Of a stretch of 64,000 bases of DNA, positions 31,408 through 39,526 are shown one piece after another. Every line of letters begins with the position of its first letter. Position 1 is the first letter of the stretch. Where the stretch lies: positions 4,898,001 through 4,962,000 of the forward strand of contig OZ244969.1 in the NCBI GenBank assembly GCA_965222725.1, in the 5' to 3' direction. The translations under genes were made by a program, and so were the position numbers. The DNA is from GCA-2748575 sp965222725. Lineage in GTDB: Bacteria; Pseudomonadota; Gammaproteobacteria; Pseudomonadales; Ketobacteraceae. Below the pieces are notes generated by a model. That model was not told the origin of the DNA and did not search any database. It saw only the letters and a list, made by a program, of their open reading frames with translations.

Positions 31408-32598
31408 CTATTGGAACCCTCGGGACACGGTCAGCACGGCAATATCGTCCGGTGCCGCTTCCACGCCCTCTATGTCCAAGTACTCGGATATATTCTGTAT
31501 ATTATGAGTGCCTTTTTTGACCATTTCCATCAAAAAAGCCTCCTTCTCGGCCACCGATGGTAACTCGATAAGCTCCAGGACGCCATCAGAAAACATTATC
31601 AGCTTAAATGTTTCCCCTATGGGAACGGTAATTTCCTCATAGGTAATCCCTTCGAATAAACCTACCGGCAGGCCACTGCCCTTCAGCTGCAGATATTCAC
31701 CGTTCCCAATCAATATTGGCGGAGGAAAATGCGCCGCAGAACAGTAGGTTATCTGGTTTTGCTCGGTATCTATCACGGCACAGAATACCGCCAGATGCTT
31801 GCCCAGCCCGAGTGGAATCAATTCTTCGTTGGCAATACTGAGTATTTCAGCCGGGGTTAACTCCGGCAACTCATGCTCCCTGTAATGCTGACGCAGCCGA
31901 TTTGCCATGGTTTTCAGCAATATCGTAATAAACGCGGAAGAAGCCCCGTGACCGGACACATCGGCCAGATAAAAGCCAACCCGGGTCTCTGATACGCGGA
32001 AATAGTCAATAAAATCACCGCTGAGATAGAGCGAAGGCAGAATGGTGTAATCCAGCGTCAGGCCACCACTGAATTTATGATGAAAGGGCGGCAGCAGCTT
32101 GAGTTGCACCGCGCGGCCCGCTTCCTGATCTTCTCTCAGCAGCCGTAAACTTTCTTTCAGTTCGCGGTTTCTGATTTCAAGCTCGTCACGGTATTTGCGG
32201 TTGTCGAATTTCAGCTGGTAGTCGGAAAGCCCCCGCTCCACCGCATGGGTCAACACGGTCTGGTCCAGGGGCTTCATAATAAAATCCACGGCACCCAGGC
32301 GTAAAGCAGCGACCGCATCTTCCATTTCACCTTCTTCGGAAATCAGGATGACCTGAGTATCGGGACAGGATTCGGTTATGGATTCAAGAATATCGAAACC
32401 CGATGCGCCATCCAGCCGGGCTTCGCAGATAACCACCTCATGATGGCGTTCGCGCCAGTCCGCCAATGCCTCAGCGGGGCTTTCGTGGCAGGTCACATCT
32501 ATCGTCCCGGTTTGTGCCAGCCAACCTGTTACCTGATCACATACGTCCTGCTGATCGATTAAAAGGACTTTGCTCTTGGGGCTGGCAGACTTGTCCAT
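31408..32598 (-). CDS. Response regulator with PP2C/SpoIIE phosphatase domain; Glu at phospho-site
   Basis: 396 aa. Receiver domain about residues 10-125, a helical linker, and an SpoIIE-type PP2C domain about 185-390 (LADVSGHGASSAF, IMFSDGVLEL, PDDIAVL). The receiver has Lys in FIMKPLD and Ser in LISEEGE, but residue 59, where the phospho-acceptor Asp belongs (VVICEARLDGASG), is Glu, and the acidic pocket near LLIDQQD is reduced. It probably dephosphorylates the downstream STAS protein. Glu can mimic phospho-Asp, so the phosphatase may be constitutively in one state. Confidence 0.9.
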   Translation of the reverse strand: MDKSASPKSKVLLIDQQDVCDQVTGWLAQTGTIDVTCHESPAEALADWRERHHEVVICEARLDGASGFDILESITESCPDTQVILISEEGEMEDAVAALRLGAVDFIMKPLDQTVLTHAVERGLSDYQLKFDNRKYRDELEIRNRELKESLRLLREDQEAGRAVQLKLLPPFHHKFSGGLTLDYTILPSLYLSGDFIDYFRVSETRVGFYLADVSGHGASSAFITILLKTMANRLRQHYREHELPELTPAEILSIANEELIPLGLGKHLAVFCAVIDTEQNQITYCSAAHFPPPILIGNGEYLQLKGSGLPVGLFEGITYEEITVPIGETFKLIMFSDGVLELIELPSVAEKEAFLMEMVKKGTHNIQNISEYLDIEGVEAAPDDIAVLTVSRGFQ

Positions 32599-32923
32599 TA
32601 ATGCGGATTACCTGATACCGTGAAGTAAAATTGCGAACACCGGATAGTTGCATCTGGTCAGATTGAACTCAAAAAGTAGCGCTTAACTGACTGTCTTTCA
32701 AGCCAAATTCGGAACGTCCGCACCTTAATATTGACATTACGAGAGAAAACACAATTTAAATAGCCATATTCCGAATGTTTGTTATACTCATTTGTGACTG
32801 CTTGTTTTAGCTATAATACTGTGCAAAAGCACTATAAAAAGCACGATGACTAGCCTATAAATAGAATAAAAAGCTGACTTATCAATAAGTTAGCAACTCA
32901 AGGCGAGGAAGGCGAGAGGACTC
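32599..32923. promoter_or_regulatory. AT-rich divergent intergenic region
   Basis: 325 bp between the minus-strand phosphatase gene and the plus-strand PilZ gene, no open frame of note. A perfect TATAAT at 32812-32817 points toward the PilZ gene; only a weak TTTGTG/TTGTGA -35 at 14-15 bp was found. Upstream repeats of short A/T tracts are present. GGCGAGAGGACTC precedes the PilZ ATG. Confidence 0.4.
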
Positions 32924-33238
32924 ATGATTTTGACTGAGCGCAATTACGAAGAAAAACGTAATTTTATCCGCATGAAAGTAGACACCACGGTGTCTTTCCA
33001 GCGTGCTGATAATAAAGAACGATACGAAGGCAGATGCCGCAACCTTAGCGGTGCCGGTATGTTGCTTGAAACGGATAAAAAACTGCAGATCGGCGATCGC
33101 CTGCGGGTCACAGTACCCTCAGAAGGCCCGGATTTCTCGCCACTGGACGCTTCCGTGGAAGTGGTTCGCGTGGATCACATACCGAACCTGCACAAGTTTC
33201 TGATCGGTGTTGTGATTCGCAAAATGGGCGATTTCTGA
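32924..33238 (+). CDS. PilZ-domain protein (c-di-GMP binding)
   Basis: 104 aa, a stand-alone PilZ domain. The c-di-GMP motifs are visible as an RNFIR variant of RxxxR (residues 12-16) and NLSGAGM (about 39-45, (D/N)xSxxG). Second-messenger receptor, effector partner unknown. A single-gene unit followed by a strong terminator. Confidence 0.85.
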   Translation: MILTERNYEEKRNFIRMKVDTTVSFQRADNKERYEGRCRNLSGAGMLLETDKKLQIGDRLRVTVPSEGPDFSPLDASVEVVRVDHIPNLHKFLIGVVIRKMGDF

Positions 33239-33266
33239 TACCCCCACACCTGCTCTGATCCTTATT

Positions 33267-33301
33267 AAAAAAGCCGGCAACTGGCTTGATGCCGGCTTTT
33301 T
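33267..33301. terminator. Bidirectional intrinsic terminator
   Basis: AAAAAAGCCGGC stem pairs with GCCGGCTTTTT around a 12-base loop. It serves both the PilZ gene (+) and mlaA (-), which converge here. Confidence 0.9.
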
Positions 33302-33318
33302 CACGTCAGCAAACGCTG

Positions 33319-34050
33319 TTATTCGTCAAAAAGAAACTCGTCTTCAAACCCGTCATTGGCAAAGGGATCATCCGTTTCGCCGTCTCTCACCTTGAATTCC
33401 CGATTCTGCAAAAAGGCGTCCCGGATAAAGGTGTAGCGGTCACCGGCGATAATGCTTTCCTTATCGAGCAGATCCGCCCGGGTGCTGATCACATCCAGCG
33501 CATACAGTGAATATCGGGTTCTGTCGTGATCCACTTCCTCTTTAACAGACACATAGGAGGTAGGAATTCTGGCCAGGCCATCACGCACAGTACTGGGCCC
33601 CATTAAAGGCAGTACCAGGTAAGGACCACTTTCCACACCCCAGGCACCCAGCGTTTGCCCCAGGTCTTCGTCATGCTTATCCAGGCCAATCCTCGACCCG
33701 ATATCAATAAAGCCAAACAGGCCTACTGTGGTGTTAACCAACAGGCGCAGGCTGTCGCTGCCCGCATCTTTGGGTTTGCCCTGCAGCAGGTTATTCAGAA
33801 TGTTCCAGGGTTCATTGAGGTTATCAAAAAAGTTACTGACGCCCTCTTCCGCAAAATCCGGAGTAACGTACTGGTAGCCCTTGGACACAGGCTTCAGAAA
33901 ATAACGATCCAGATAATCGTTAAAGGTGAAAGTAACGCGATTGATCGACTCCAGCGGATCGTTTTCGCTTTCCGCGCTGGCCATGTTGCCGCTCAGAAGG
34001 AGCGCAACAACCACAATCAATTTCGATGAAAGATTCAAGGGAGCCCCCAT
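33319..34050 (-). CDS. mlaA: MlaA/VacJ-type outer-membrane lipid-asymmetry protein
   Basis: 243 aa. MlaA removes misplaced phospholipids from the outer leaflet and passes them to the Mla pathway. Family blocks: DPLESINRVTFTFNDYLDRY (about 31-50), NLNEPWNILNNLLQG, LLVNTTVGLFGFIDIGSRIG, DLGQTLGAWGV and GPYLVLPLMGPSTVRD. The N-terminus is a Sec-type signal peptide (VVVALLLSGNMASA), but no lipobox Cys is present although most MlaA are lipoproteins. The acidic tail ends FEDEFLFDE. Apparently monocistronic here, away from mlaBCDEF. Confidence 0.92.
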   Translation of the reverse strand: MGAPLNLSSKLIVVVALLLSGNMASAESENDPLESINRVTFTFNDYLDRYFLKPVSKGYQYVTPDFAEEGVSNFFDNLNEPWNILNNLLQGKPKDAGSDSLRLLVNTTVGLFGFIDIGSRIGLDKHDEDLGQTLGAWGVESGPYLVLPLMGPSTVRDGLARIPTSYVSVKEEVDHDRTRYSLYALDVISTRADLLDKESIIAGDRYTFIRDAFLQNREFKVRDGETDDPFANDGFEDEFLFDE

Positions 34051-34122
34051 AAGATCGTGAAAGTGGAGGGATTATAGAAAACTTTGCTTCCCCGTAACAG
34101 CACCCTTCAAGCCATTCGCCGG

Positions 34123-34788
34123 TCAGTCCGCACCGGTTTTGCTGCGAAAATGCTTCCAGATCCAGTAATCCACACTGACATAACGACCTGCTCCGGTAAA
34201 AAACAGCACCAGAAACATGATGAAATAGGTCATGGAAAACTCTATTCCATTGTTAAGAATCACCAACCCACCCTTGCCGGTTAACCAGTTATAGTTACCG
34301 TGTTCACGCAGAATGTCTTTGGCGCGGTCAAGCCGCTTGCCGACTTCACGGCTGTTTTCCAGGCTTTCCTGCGCCCCGGGAAAGCCCACTTTGGCCAGAA
34401 TATTAGCCATACTGGTATCCGGGTTACCGGGCGCAATGGCAAACCAGCCATTTTCCCAATGGGCTGTGCCGGCAGCCACTATCATGGTGGCCATTAGCGG
34501 AGCGGCGAACCAGCGCAAAGCGACACCGAATAACAGCGCAAAGCCCCCCAGTATTTCGGTGGCCGTCGCCATAAAGGCCATAAAATAGGGAAAGGGTAAA
34601 CCCAGGCCCCACTCCTCGTTACCAAACCAGTTAACCACGTCCTCAAAACCGTGTAACTTGTGAAATCCTGCCGCCAGCATGATGGGTGCAAGATACAACC
34701 GCAAAGCCAGGGGCCCTAAAAAATCAATCGCTCTGGTTTTATCCAGCAGGTTCTGCAGCTGATTGGCAAACTGAATCAGGGGAGCCAC
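34123..34788 (-). CDS. DoxX-family membrane protein of the bufferin operon
   Basis: 221 aa from GTG 34788 with GGAG upstream. Four membrane helices: LALRLYLAPIMLAAGFHKLH, YFMAFMATATEILGGFALLF, FAAPLMATMIVAAGTAH and FSMTYFIMFLVLFFTGAG. DoxX-family proteins are often the fourth gene of HvfA-B-C loci (HvfD-like) and may take part in redox or export steps. Longer than the usual DoxX (about 140 aa) owing to an insert (about 105-165) between helices 3 and 4. Sits 65 bp after the DUF2063 gene on the same strand. Confidence 0.82.
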   Translation of the reverse strand: MAPLIQFANQLQNLLDKTRAIDFLGPLALRLYLAPIMLAAGFHKLHGFEDVVNWFGNEEWGLGLPFPYFMAFMATATEILGGFALLFGVALRWFAAPLMATMIVAAGTAHWENGWFAIAPGNPDTSMANILAKVGFPGAQESLENSREVGKRLDRAKDILREHGNYNWLTGKGGLVILNNGIEFSMTYFIMFLVLFFTGAGRYVSVDYWIWKHFRSKTGAD

Positions 34789-34853
34789 GTTATTCTCCTA
34801 AAAAAACACACAACGGAAGGCAGGCAAGTGTCTGCCGGTAAGGGTTGGTCTGG

Positions 34854-35618
34854 TTAACTCACCGGCTTTAAGGCGGTGCCCAGGATAATTTCTTTTTCCA
34901 GCAAATGATTCAGAGCCTGGCGGGCGCCGTCATATACCACTTGCGGATTGGGGTGCTGTAACTCTTCAATCAACTGCGTTACAGCCTCTTCCCCGCGGCA
35001 CATATCCCGCTCCTGTAGAATGGAAAGCAGCCTTGCGGTAACCGCGTTGATCTCCATAAACTTCACCTGATCCTGGCGATTGCGATACACCAGCAGAAAC
35101 ACAGGGATTGGCAATGGTTCCTCGGGGATAAATTCCGGACTTATCTGGTGCACCGGATACTGGTACTGCAACACCCAAACCAGTGGTGAAACCAGCGGGT
35201 GGCCACTTAACAGATCTCCCTGGGCGTTATAGCCGGTGGTGGGAATTTCTGCCTGATCAATATCCAGTGCCAGTTCCACCCATTCGTAATGGGTCAGCTC
35301 CAGCATAAAAGGAAAATCAGTTTCCGCAGCTTCACGCTCGCTGTCCAGATACTGCAAAAACTCCTGGGCAATTTCCACAAAGTAAGGGCTGTGGCATTGG
35401 TGGCGATGCATAAAATCACGCACCATGGCATGCCATTGCTCATCTTCGGTTATCTTGCGCAATACAGGAAACCCGTTGGCAATAAAGCCTTCGATATTTT
35501 TGTAAAAAAGCTCCCGGTATATGCCCATACGACGATCTTCAATTTCTGCAGGGGCAGCGTTTAATTCCGGGTGGCGAATATGGGCGGCAAACCGCTGCTG
35601 GGATTCCTGAAACTTCAT
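34854..35618 (-). CDS. DUF2063 partner protein of MNIO enzyme (HvfC/BufC-like)
   Basis: 254 aa. N-terminal DUF2063 domain: FQESQQRFAAHIRHPE, RRMGIYRELFYKNIEGFIAN, GFPVLRKITEDEQWHAMVRD, FMHRHQCHSPYFVEIAQEFL (His and Cys in this block are typical). A C-terminal winged-helix-like part (LVYRNRQDQVKFMEINAVTA) is likely the precursor-binding region. In known systems this protein binds the precursor peptide and helps the DUF692 enzyme. The gene overlaps the DUF692 stop by one base. Confidence 0.9.
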   Translation of the reverse strand: MKFQESQQRFAAHIRHPELNAAPAEIEDRRMGIYRELFYKNIEGFIANGFPVLRKITEDEQWHAMVRDFMHRHQCHSPYFVEIAQEFLQYLDSEREAAETDFPFMLELTHYEWVELALDIDQAEIPTTGYNAQGDLLSGHPLVSPLVWVLQYQYPVHQISPEFIPEEPLPIPVFLLVYRNRQDQVKFMEINAVTARLLSILQERDMCRGEEAVTQLIEELQHPNPQVVYDGARQALNHLLEKEIILGTALKPVS

Positions 35619-36511
35619 CAGCTCACCTCGTGGGTCTTTTGCTGAGCGCTAGCCTGTTGATAACCGGATTCAGCAGAAGCCCGGCACTGCTGCTGCAATT
35701 TACGAATTTTCCCGGTTTCCTCCAGCAGAGTTTCCAGCGAGGGAATATTAAAATCCCGTTCCAGCAAGGTGGGTAGCACACCGAATTCCTGATACGCAGA
35801 TTCCAGCAACTGCCAGACGGGCTCAATCACATCGGCCCCGTGGGTATCGACAATCAGGTCTTCCGCTTCATTGTAATGGCCGGCCACATGCACATAGGCA
35901 ATGCGTTCGCCGGGCAGGCTTTTCAAAAACTGCATGGGATCATAGCGGTGATTGACACTGTTCACGTAGATATTGTTAACATCCAGCAGCAGGCCGCAAT
36001 CGGCTTCTTCCAGCACCGCTTTCAGAAATTCAAGTTCTGTCATTTCTTTGGGTTCAGGAGCGGCATAATAGGACACATTTTCCATGGCGATCTGCCGTTC
36101 AAGAATGTCCTGAACCTGTTGAATTCGTTTGGCAACGTAAGTGACTGCTTCAGCAGTAAAAGGAATGGGCATCAGGTCGTAAAGATGGCCATGATCACTG
36201 CAGTAACTCAAGTGTTCCGTATAGATATCAATATTAAACTCATCCATGAAACCTTTAATGGATTTTACCAGCTCCACATCCAGTGGCGTTGGCCCGCCGA
36301 TAGAAAGCGACAGGCCATGCAATACAAAACGATAAGCATCGGCAATTTCACGGAACCTTCTGCCATAGCGACCACCCAAACCAATCCAGTTTTCGGGTGC
36401 GACTTCCAGAAAATCGATGGTGGCTGGCCTGGCAGATAAAAACGGGCTCATCAGAGCCCGTCTCATTCCCAGGCCAGTGCCTTCAAGTTGCATATCCTGA
36501 AGTTGTTGCAT
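35618..36511 (-). CDS. MNIO/DUF692 iron oxidase modifying the bufferin precursor (HvfB/BufB-like)
   Basis: 297 aa TIM-barrel enzyme using two or three iron ions. Metal-ligand blocks: FLEVAPENW, FVLHGLSLSIGG (His about residue 68), DIYTEHLSYC (Glu-His about 118), IAMENVSYY (about 161), GLLLDVNNIYVNS (Asp-x-Asn about 199), AYVHVAGHYN (His about 234, 238) and DTHGADV. These enzymes oxidise Cys of EGKC motifs in the precursor to heterocycle/thioamide products that bind copper. Lies 25 bp after the precursor gene. Confidence 0.94.
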   Translation of the reverse strand: MQQLQDMQLEGTGLGMRRALMSPFLSARPATIDFLEVAPENWIGLGGRYGRRFREIADAYRFVLHGLSLSIGGPTPLDVELVKSIKGFMDEFNIDIYTEHLSYCSDHGHLYDLMPIPFTAEAVTYVAKRIQQVQDILERQIAMENVSYYAAPEPKEMTELEFLKAVLEEADCGLLLDVNNIYVNSVNHRYDPMQFLKSLPGERIAYVHVAGHYNEAEDLIVDTHGADVIEPVWQLLESAYQEFGVLPTLLERDFNIPSLETLLEETGKIRKLQQQCRASAESGYQQASAQQKTHEVS

Positions 36512-36536
36512 GGCCTTGTCTTCCTTTAATCAGAGG

Positions 36537-36908
36537 TTAGCTACCGCACTTGCCTTCGCCGCACTTACCTTCTTTATCGCCTTTACCTTCTCCGCATTTT
36601 CCTTCGCCACATTTACCTTCTTTATCGCCTTTACCTTCACCACACTTGCCTTCACCACATTTACCTTCCTTGTGACCTTTACCTTCACCGCACTTGCCTT
36701 CGCCACATTTACCTTCCTTGTGACCTTTGCCTTCGCCGCATTTGCCTTCACCACACTTACCTTCGGCCAATTGCATAAAGCCGCTGGAAAGATCATTGGT
36801 GGCAAAAGGGTTTTCCGCAGCGTTTACCGGTGCAACAGAAAGTGCAGAAGCAACAACAGCAGCGCCAACACCGGCTGCAAGGGGTTTTAGTGAAGCTAGT
36901 TTAGCCAT
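36537..36908 (-). CDS. Bufferin-type RiPP precursor with EGKC repeats (HvfA/BufA-like)
   Basis: 123 aa. Residues 1-30 are a Sec-type signal peptide (AAGVGAAVVASALSVAPVNA). Residues 49-123 are four 16-residue repeats, each with two EGKCG units and one Cys-free EGKG(H/D)K unit, plus a partial fifth: ten Cys in all, every one in an EGKC motif (52, 57, 68, 73, 84, 89, 100, 105, 116, 121). Known relatives carry fewer EGKC motifs; their modified Cys chelate copper in the periplasm and protect cells from copper. First gene of the operon with the modifying enzyme, partner and DoxX downstream. Confidence 0.93.
   Translation of the reverse strand: MAKLASLKPLAAGVGAAVVASALSVAPVNAAENPFATNDLSSGFMQLAEGKCGEGKCGEGKGHKEGKCGEGKCGEGKGHKEGKCGEGKCGEGKGDKEGKCGEGKCGEGKGDKEGKCGEGKCGS
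36540..36764. repeat. 48-bp tandem repeats in the bufferin precursor gene
   Basis: Four full 48-bp units and one partial unit encode the EGKC repeats. Units are nearly identical at DNA level, the third and fourth differing in the His/Asp codon, so copy number may vary by slippage or recombination. Confidence 0.85.
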
Positions 36909-37212
36909 GGTCCTGTCTCCTCAGACAAATCATCAGTTTTCGTTTATTGTTAGTAGGCTGGAGTCAATTAAGGTCCTTCACTCCGCAACTGCAGGGTATG
37001 ACATTCCGGATTGAATGAAAGTTTCAGCGGCCCGGGAAGTTTTTTGTTTTTTATTCAGATTTGTCCAGCTTACACGGTCGGCATAAGGCCCGACACGTTA
37101 CCTCTTAAGCTAGCACAGGCGGGAAAAAGTACCAAAGAATGAGTTACTTAGGGCAGAAACAGAAAAGCGGACCAGAGGTCCGCTTTTGAAGGTAACCAGC
37201 GCCGGATAATAT
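36909..37212. promoter_or_regulatory. Upstream region of the bufferin operon
   Basis: 304 bp between the RiPP precursor gene and the end of the FabH-like gene (both minus strand). It holds the terminator at 37163-37187 and presumably the copper- or ECF-responsive promoter of the operon. A minus-strand TTGACT near 36976 and a GGAATGTCATACC stretch near 37010 were seen, but no convincing full promoter. AGGAGACAGG lies before the precursor ATG. Confidence 0.4.
37163..37187. terminator. Intrinsic terminator after the FabH-like gene
   Basis: AAAAGCGGACC/GGTCCGCTTTT perfect 11-bp stem with a 3-base loop, symmetrical, so it works on both strands. It lies 26 bp beyond the stop of the synthase gene. 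Confidence 0.9.
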
Positions 37213-38349
37213 CTATCGACGCTTTACGATGATGCTGCCGGCAGAGTAGCCCGCGCCAAAAGAGCAGATAACGCCTACATCCCCCGATTCAAAATCATCC
37301 TGATAGCGATGAAAAGCAATGATGGATCCGGCAGAGCTGGTGTTGGCATATTCATCAAGAATCACCGGCGCTTCTTCAATGGAAGCATCCCGGCCCAGCA
37401 CTTTTTTCGATATCAGCAGGTTCATGCTCAGGTTGGCCTGGTGTAACCACATGCGTTTCAGGTCCGAAACCGCAACGCCGTTATCACCCAGGTGGCTCAG
37501 GATAAGATCGGATACCAGCGGCACCACTTCCTTGAACACCTTGCGGCCGTTTTGACGGAAAAGCTTATCTCTTGCGCCAATGCCACTTTCGTCACAGCGG
37601 TTGAGAAAACCAAAGTTGTTACGGATATTGTTGGAAAACTGGGTTTGCAGACGGCTGCCGATAATGTCCCAGGATGTATCCGACGTGCAGGATTCTTCCT
37701 TCTCCAGCACTATGGCTGTACAGACATCGCCGAAGATAAAATGACAATCGCGATCTTCCCAGGCCAGATGGCCGGAACAGATTTCAGGATTCACAACAAC
37801 AACACATTCAGCCGAACCGGACACAATGGAATCACGCGCTGCCTGAATACCAAAAGTGGCCGATGAGCAGGCCACATTCATGTCATAACCAAAGCCTTTA
37901 ATGCCAAGCGCATCCTGAACTTCCACCGCCATGGCCGGATAAGGGCGCTGCATATTGGAACAGGCCACCAGTACGGCATCGACATCTGCCGGGGTTTTGT
38001 TGGCATTTTTTAACGCCTGTTCAACGGCCGCTACTGCCATTTCGCACTGAATGGATTGCTCCTCATCACTGCGTTCGGGAAGGTAGGGTTTCATGTTGGC
38101 AGGATCCAGCACGCCGGATTTATTCATTACATAGCGGGCTTTGATACCGGATGCCTTCTCAATAAATTCCACGCTGGAATACTGCAGTGGCTCCAGCTCA
38201 CCGCTGTCGATGGCATCTTTGTTTTCGGTGTTGAACTTGTCAACGTATGCATTAAAGGTTTCAACCAGTTCTGCATTGGAAATGGATTCTGATGGGGTGT
38301 ATAAGCCTGTACCGCTGATCACAACGCGGGGAAATTCGGAATTCGACAC
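37213..38349 (-). CDS. Beta-ketoacyl-ACP synthase III-like protein (FabH family, PA3286 type)
   Basis: 378 aa from GTG 38349 with GGAGG six bases upstream. Thiolase-fold condensing enzyme with catalytic Cys in MNVACSSATFG (about residue 160), His in LHQANLSMNLL (about 301) and Asn in YANTSSAGS (about 337). Longer than housekeeping FabH (about 320 aa) because of an N-terminal insert (FNAYVDKFNTENKDAIDSGE). It resembles the Pseudomonas PA3286-type enzyme that primes fatty-acid synthesis with acyl-CoA from beta-oxidation. The neighbouring hydrolase and fadD fit fatty-acid recycling. Confidence 0.88.
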   Translation of the reverse strand: MSNSEFPRVVISGTGLYTPSESISNAELVETFNAYVDKFNTENKDAIDSGELEPLQYSSVEFIEKASGIKARYVMNKSGVLDPANMKPYLPERSDEEQSIQCEMAVAAVEQALKNANKTPADVDAVLVACSNMQRPYPAMAVEVQDALGIKGFGYDMNVACSSATFGIQAARDSIVSGSAECVVVVNPEICSGHLAWEDRDCHFIFGDVCTAIVLEKEESCTSDTSWDIIGSRLQTQFSNNIRNNFGFLNRCDESGIGARDKLFRQNGRKVFKEVVPLVSDLILSHLGDNGVAVSDLKRMWLHQANLSMNLLISKKVLGRDASIEEAPVILDEYANTSSAGSIIAFHRYQDDFESGDVGVICSFGAGYSAGSIIVKRR

Positions 38350-38400
38350 TGCTACCTCCGGGTACCAAGGGCCACACCAGGCTGGGTGCGACCAGTAAAA

Positions 38401-39471
38401 TCATTCGTCATTATTGCTCTTGTGGTTCTTGGAGTTTTTGCTTTTGGTATCGATGTGAATCTCGTTATCCGCCGCCCTTGCCGAACTTTCCGGCTCATTC
38501 TCGGATTGAGCTTCCATCTTTAAACTAAGCATCTCGACCAGCCATTCTAACATGAAAGGAAAGTGATCGTCCCTTGCCTCCGGGTGAATCAACATCCCAA
38601 TATGTGAATAATTGTGTCGATTTCCGCCGGATTTACCCAAAACCACCAGCCTGCCATTGTGATGCCCGACTTCCCGCATAAAATTCCGGACATCCGCCGG
38701 GTTGCCGTATCCCAGATCTTTTTGCGATGCAAAATACAGTGACGGTGGGTATTCCAGCCCCTGGCTCAGGGCCCGGCCGTAATCAAAGGCATCATCCGGA
38801 TCCTGCCAGGGGCTGCCCTTGAGCCAGACCAGGCTGTCTTCATGGAGCTGGGGATGCTCATCACGGCTGCCGATATGCAGCAGCCTCCCGGGAACCACGC
38901 CGCGAATTCTGGCAACAGGGCCTGCCAGCCCACTCCAGAGCCAGTCGATCAGAATCCGGCGATACAGATCCGCGCCACTGGCCACACGGCGGCTGCCAAA
39001 GTGCACCACCCCGGTAATCAGATGACGGTATTCAGGATAGCGGGCCAGAAAAGAGCTGATCAGCACCCCGCCAAAACCGTGGCCCACCAGAAAAGCCGGC
39101 ACACGGCCGGTGGTTTCCTCCACCGCTTCAAGCAGCGTGGGAATATCCTCAGTCACCAGATCCACCACCCGGCAGCGCAGCAACTGGGACACCGACGGCC
39201 AACTGCGGCCTTTGCCCCGCAGATCCGGAACAAATACCTGGAACCCGTTTTCCACCAGAAAATAGGCCAGACCTTCACCGGTGCGGGAATAATAGATGGT
39301 GCCGTCTTCCAGCAAACCATGGAGAAGAAAAACCGAGGGGGCTTCGGGATTCTGGTAAATATGACGCATATGGAGCTGCTGCAGGCCGTTTTCGCCCAGC
39401 GGCACCATGATGGATTTTTCCGTGTACGCGCTTTCCCCGATATCAGCCGAGGTGCTGGATTCGCTGCTCAC
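38401..39471 (-). CDS. Alpha/beta-hydrolase-fold protein with Gly at the nucleophile position
   Basis: 356 aa from GTG 39471 (GGGAGG five bases upstream); a longer frame to TTG 39558 would overlap hrpA by 32 bp. Fold markers: VFLLHGLLEDGTIYYS (oxyanion region), FVPDLRGKGRSW, and the elbow LVGHGFGGVLI, where the usual G-x-S-x-G is G-H-G-F-G, so Ser is replaced by Gly (codon GGT at 39078-39076). A C-terminal His is present in NYSHIGML. It may be a non-catalytic relative or use other chemistry. The C-terminus is a charged Ser/Lys/Asn tail. Next to the FabH-like gene, so a lipid-linked role is likely. Confidence 0.75.
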   Translation of the reverse strand: MSSESSTSADIGESAYTEKSIMVPLGENGLQQLHMRHIYQNPEAPSVFLLHGLLEDGTIYYSRTGEGLAYFLVENGFQVFVPDLRGKGRSWPSVSQLLRCRVVDLVTEDIPTLLEAVEETTGRVPAFLVGHGFGGVLISSFLARYPEYRHLITGVVHFGSRRVASGADLYRRILIDWLWSGLAGPVARIRGVVPGRLLHIGSRDEHPQLHEDSLVWLKGSPWQDPDDAFDYGRALSQGLEYPPSLYFASQKDLGYGNPADVRNFMREVGHHNGRLVVLGKSGGNRHNYSHIGMLIHPEARDDHFPFMLEWLVEMLSLKMEAQSENEPESSARAADNEIHIDTKSKNSKNHKSNNDE

Positions 39472-39526
39472 GCCCGCCTCCCGGAATGTTAACAGCTCGT
39501 TGCCATCAGTATAGAAGGGATTAGCG

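Noticed and set aside
36510..36890. Phe/Thr/Ala-repeat frame opposite the RiPP precursor
   Set aside because: It is the complement of the EGKC repeat DNA; the precursor with signal peptide and MNIO operon is clearly the real gene.
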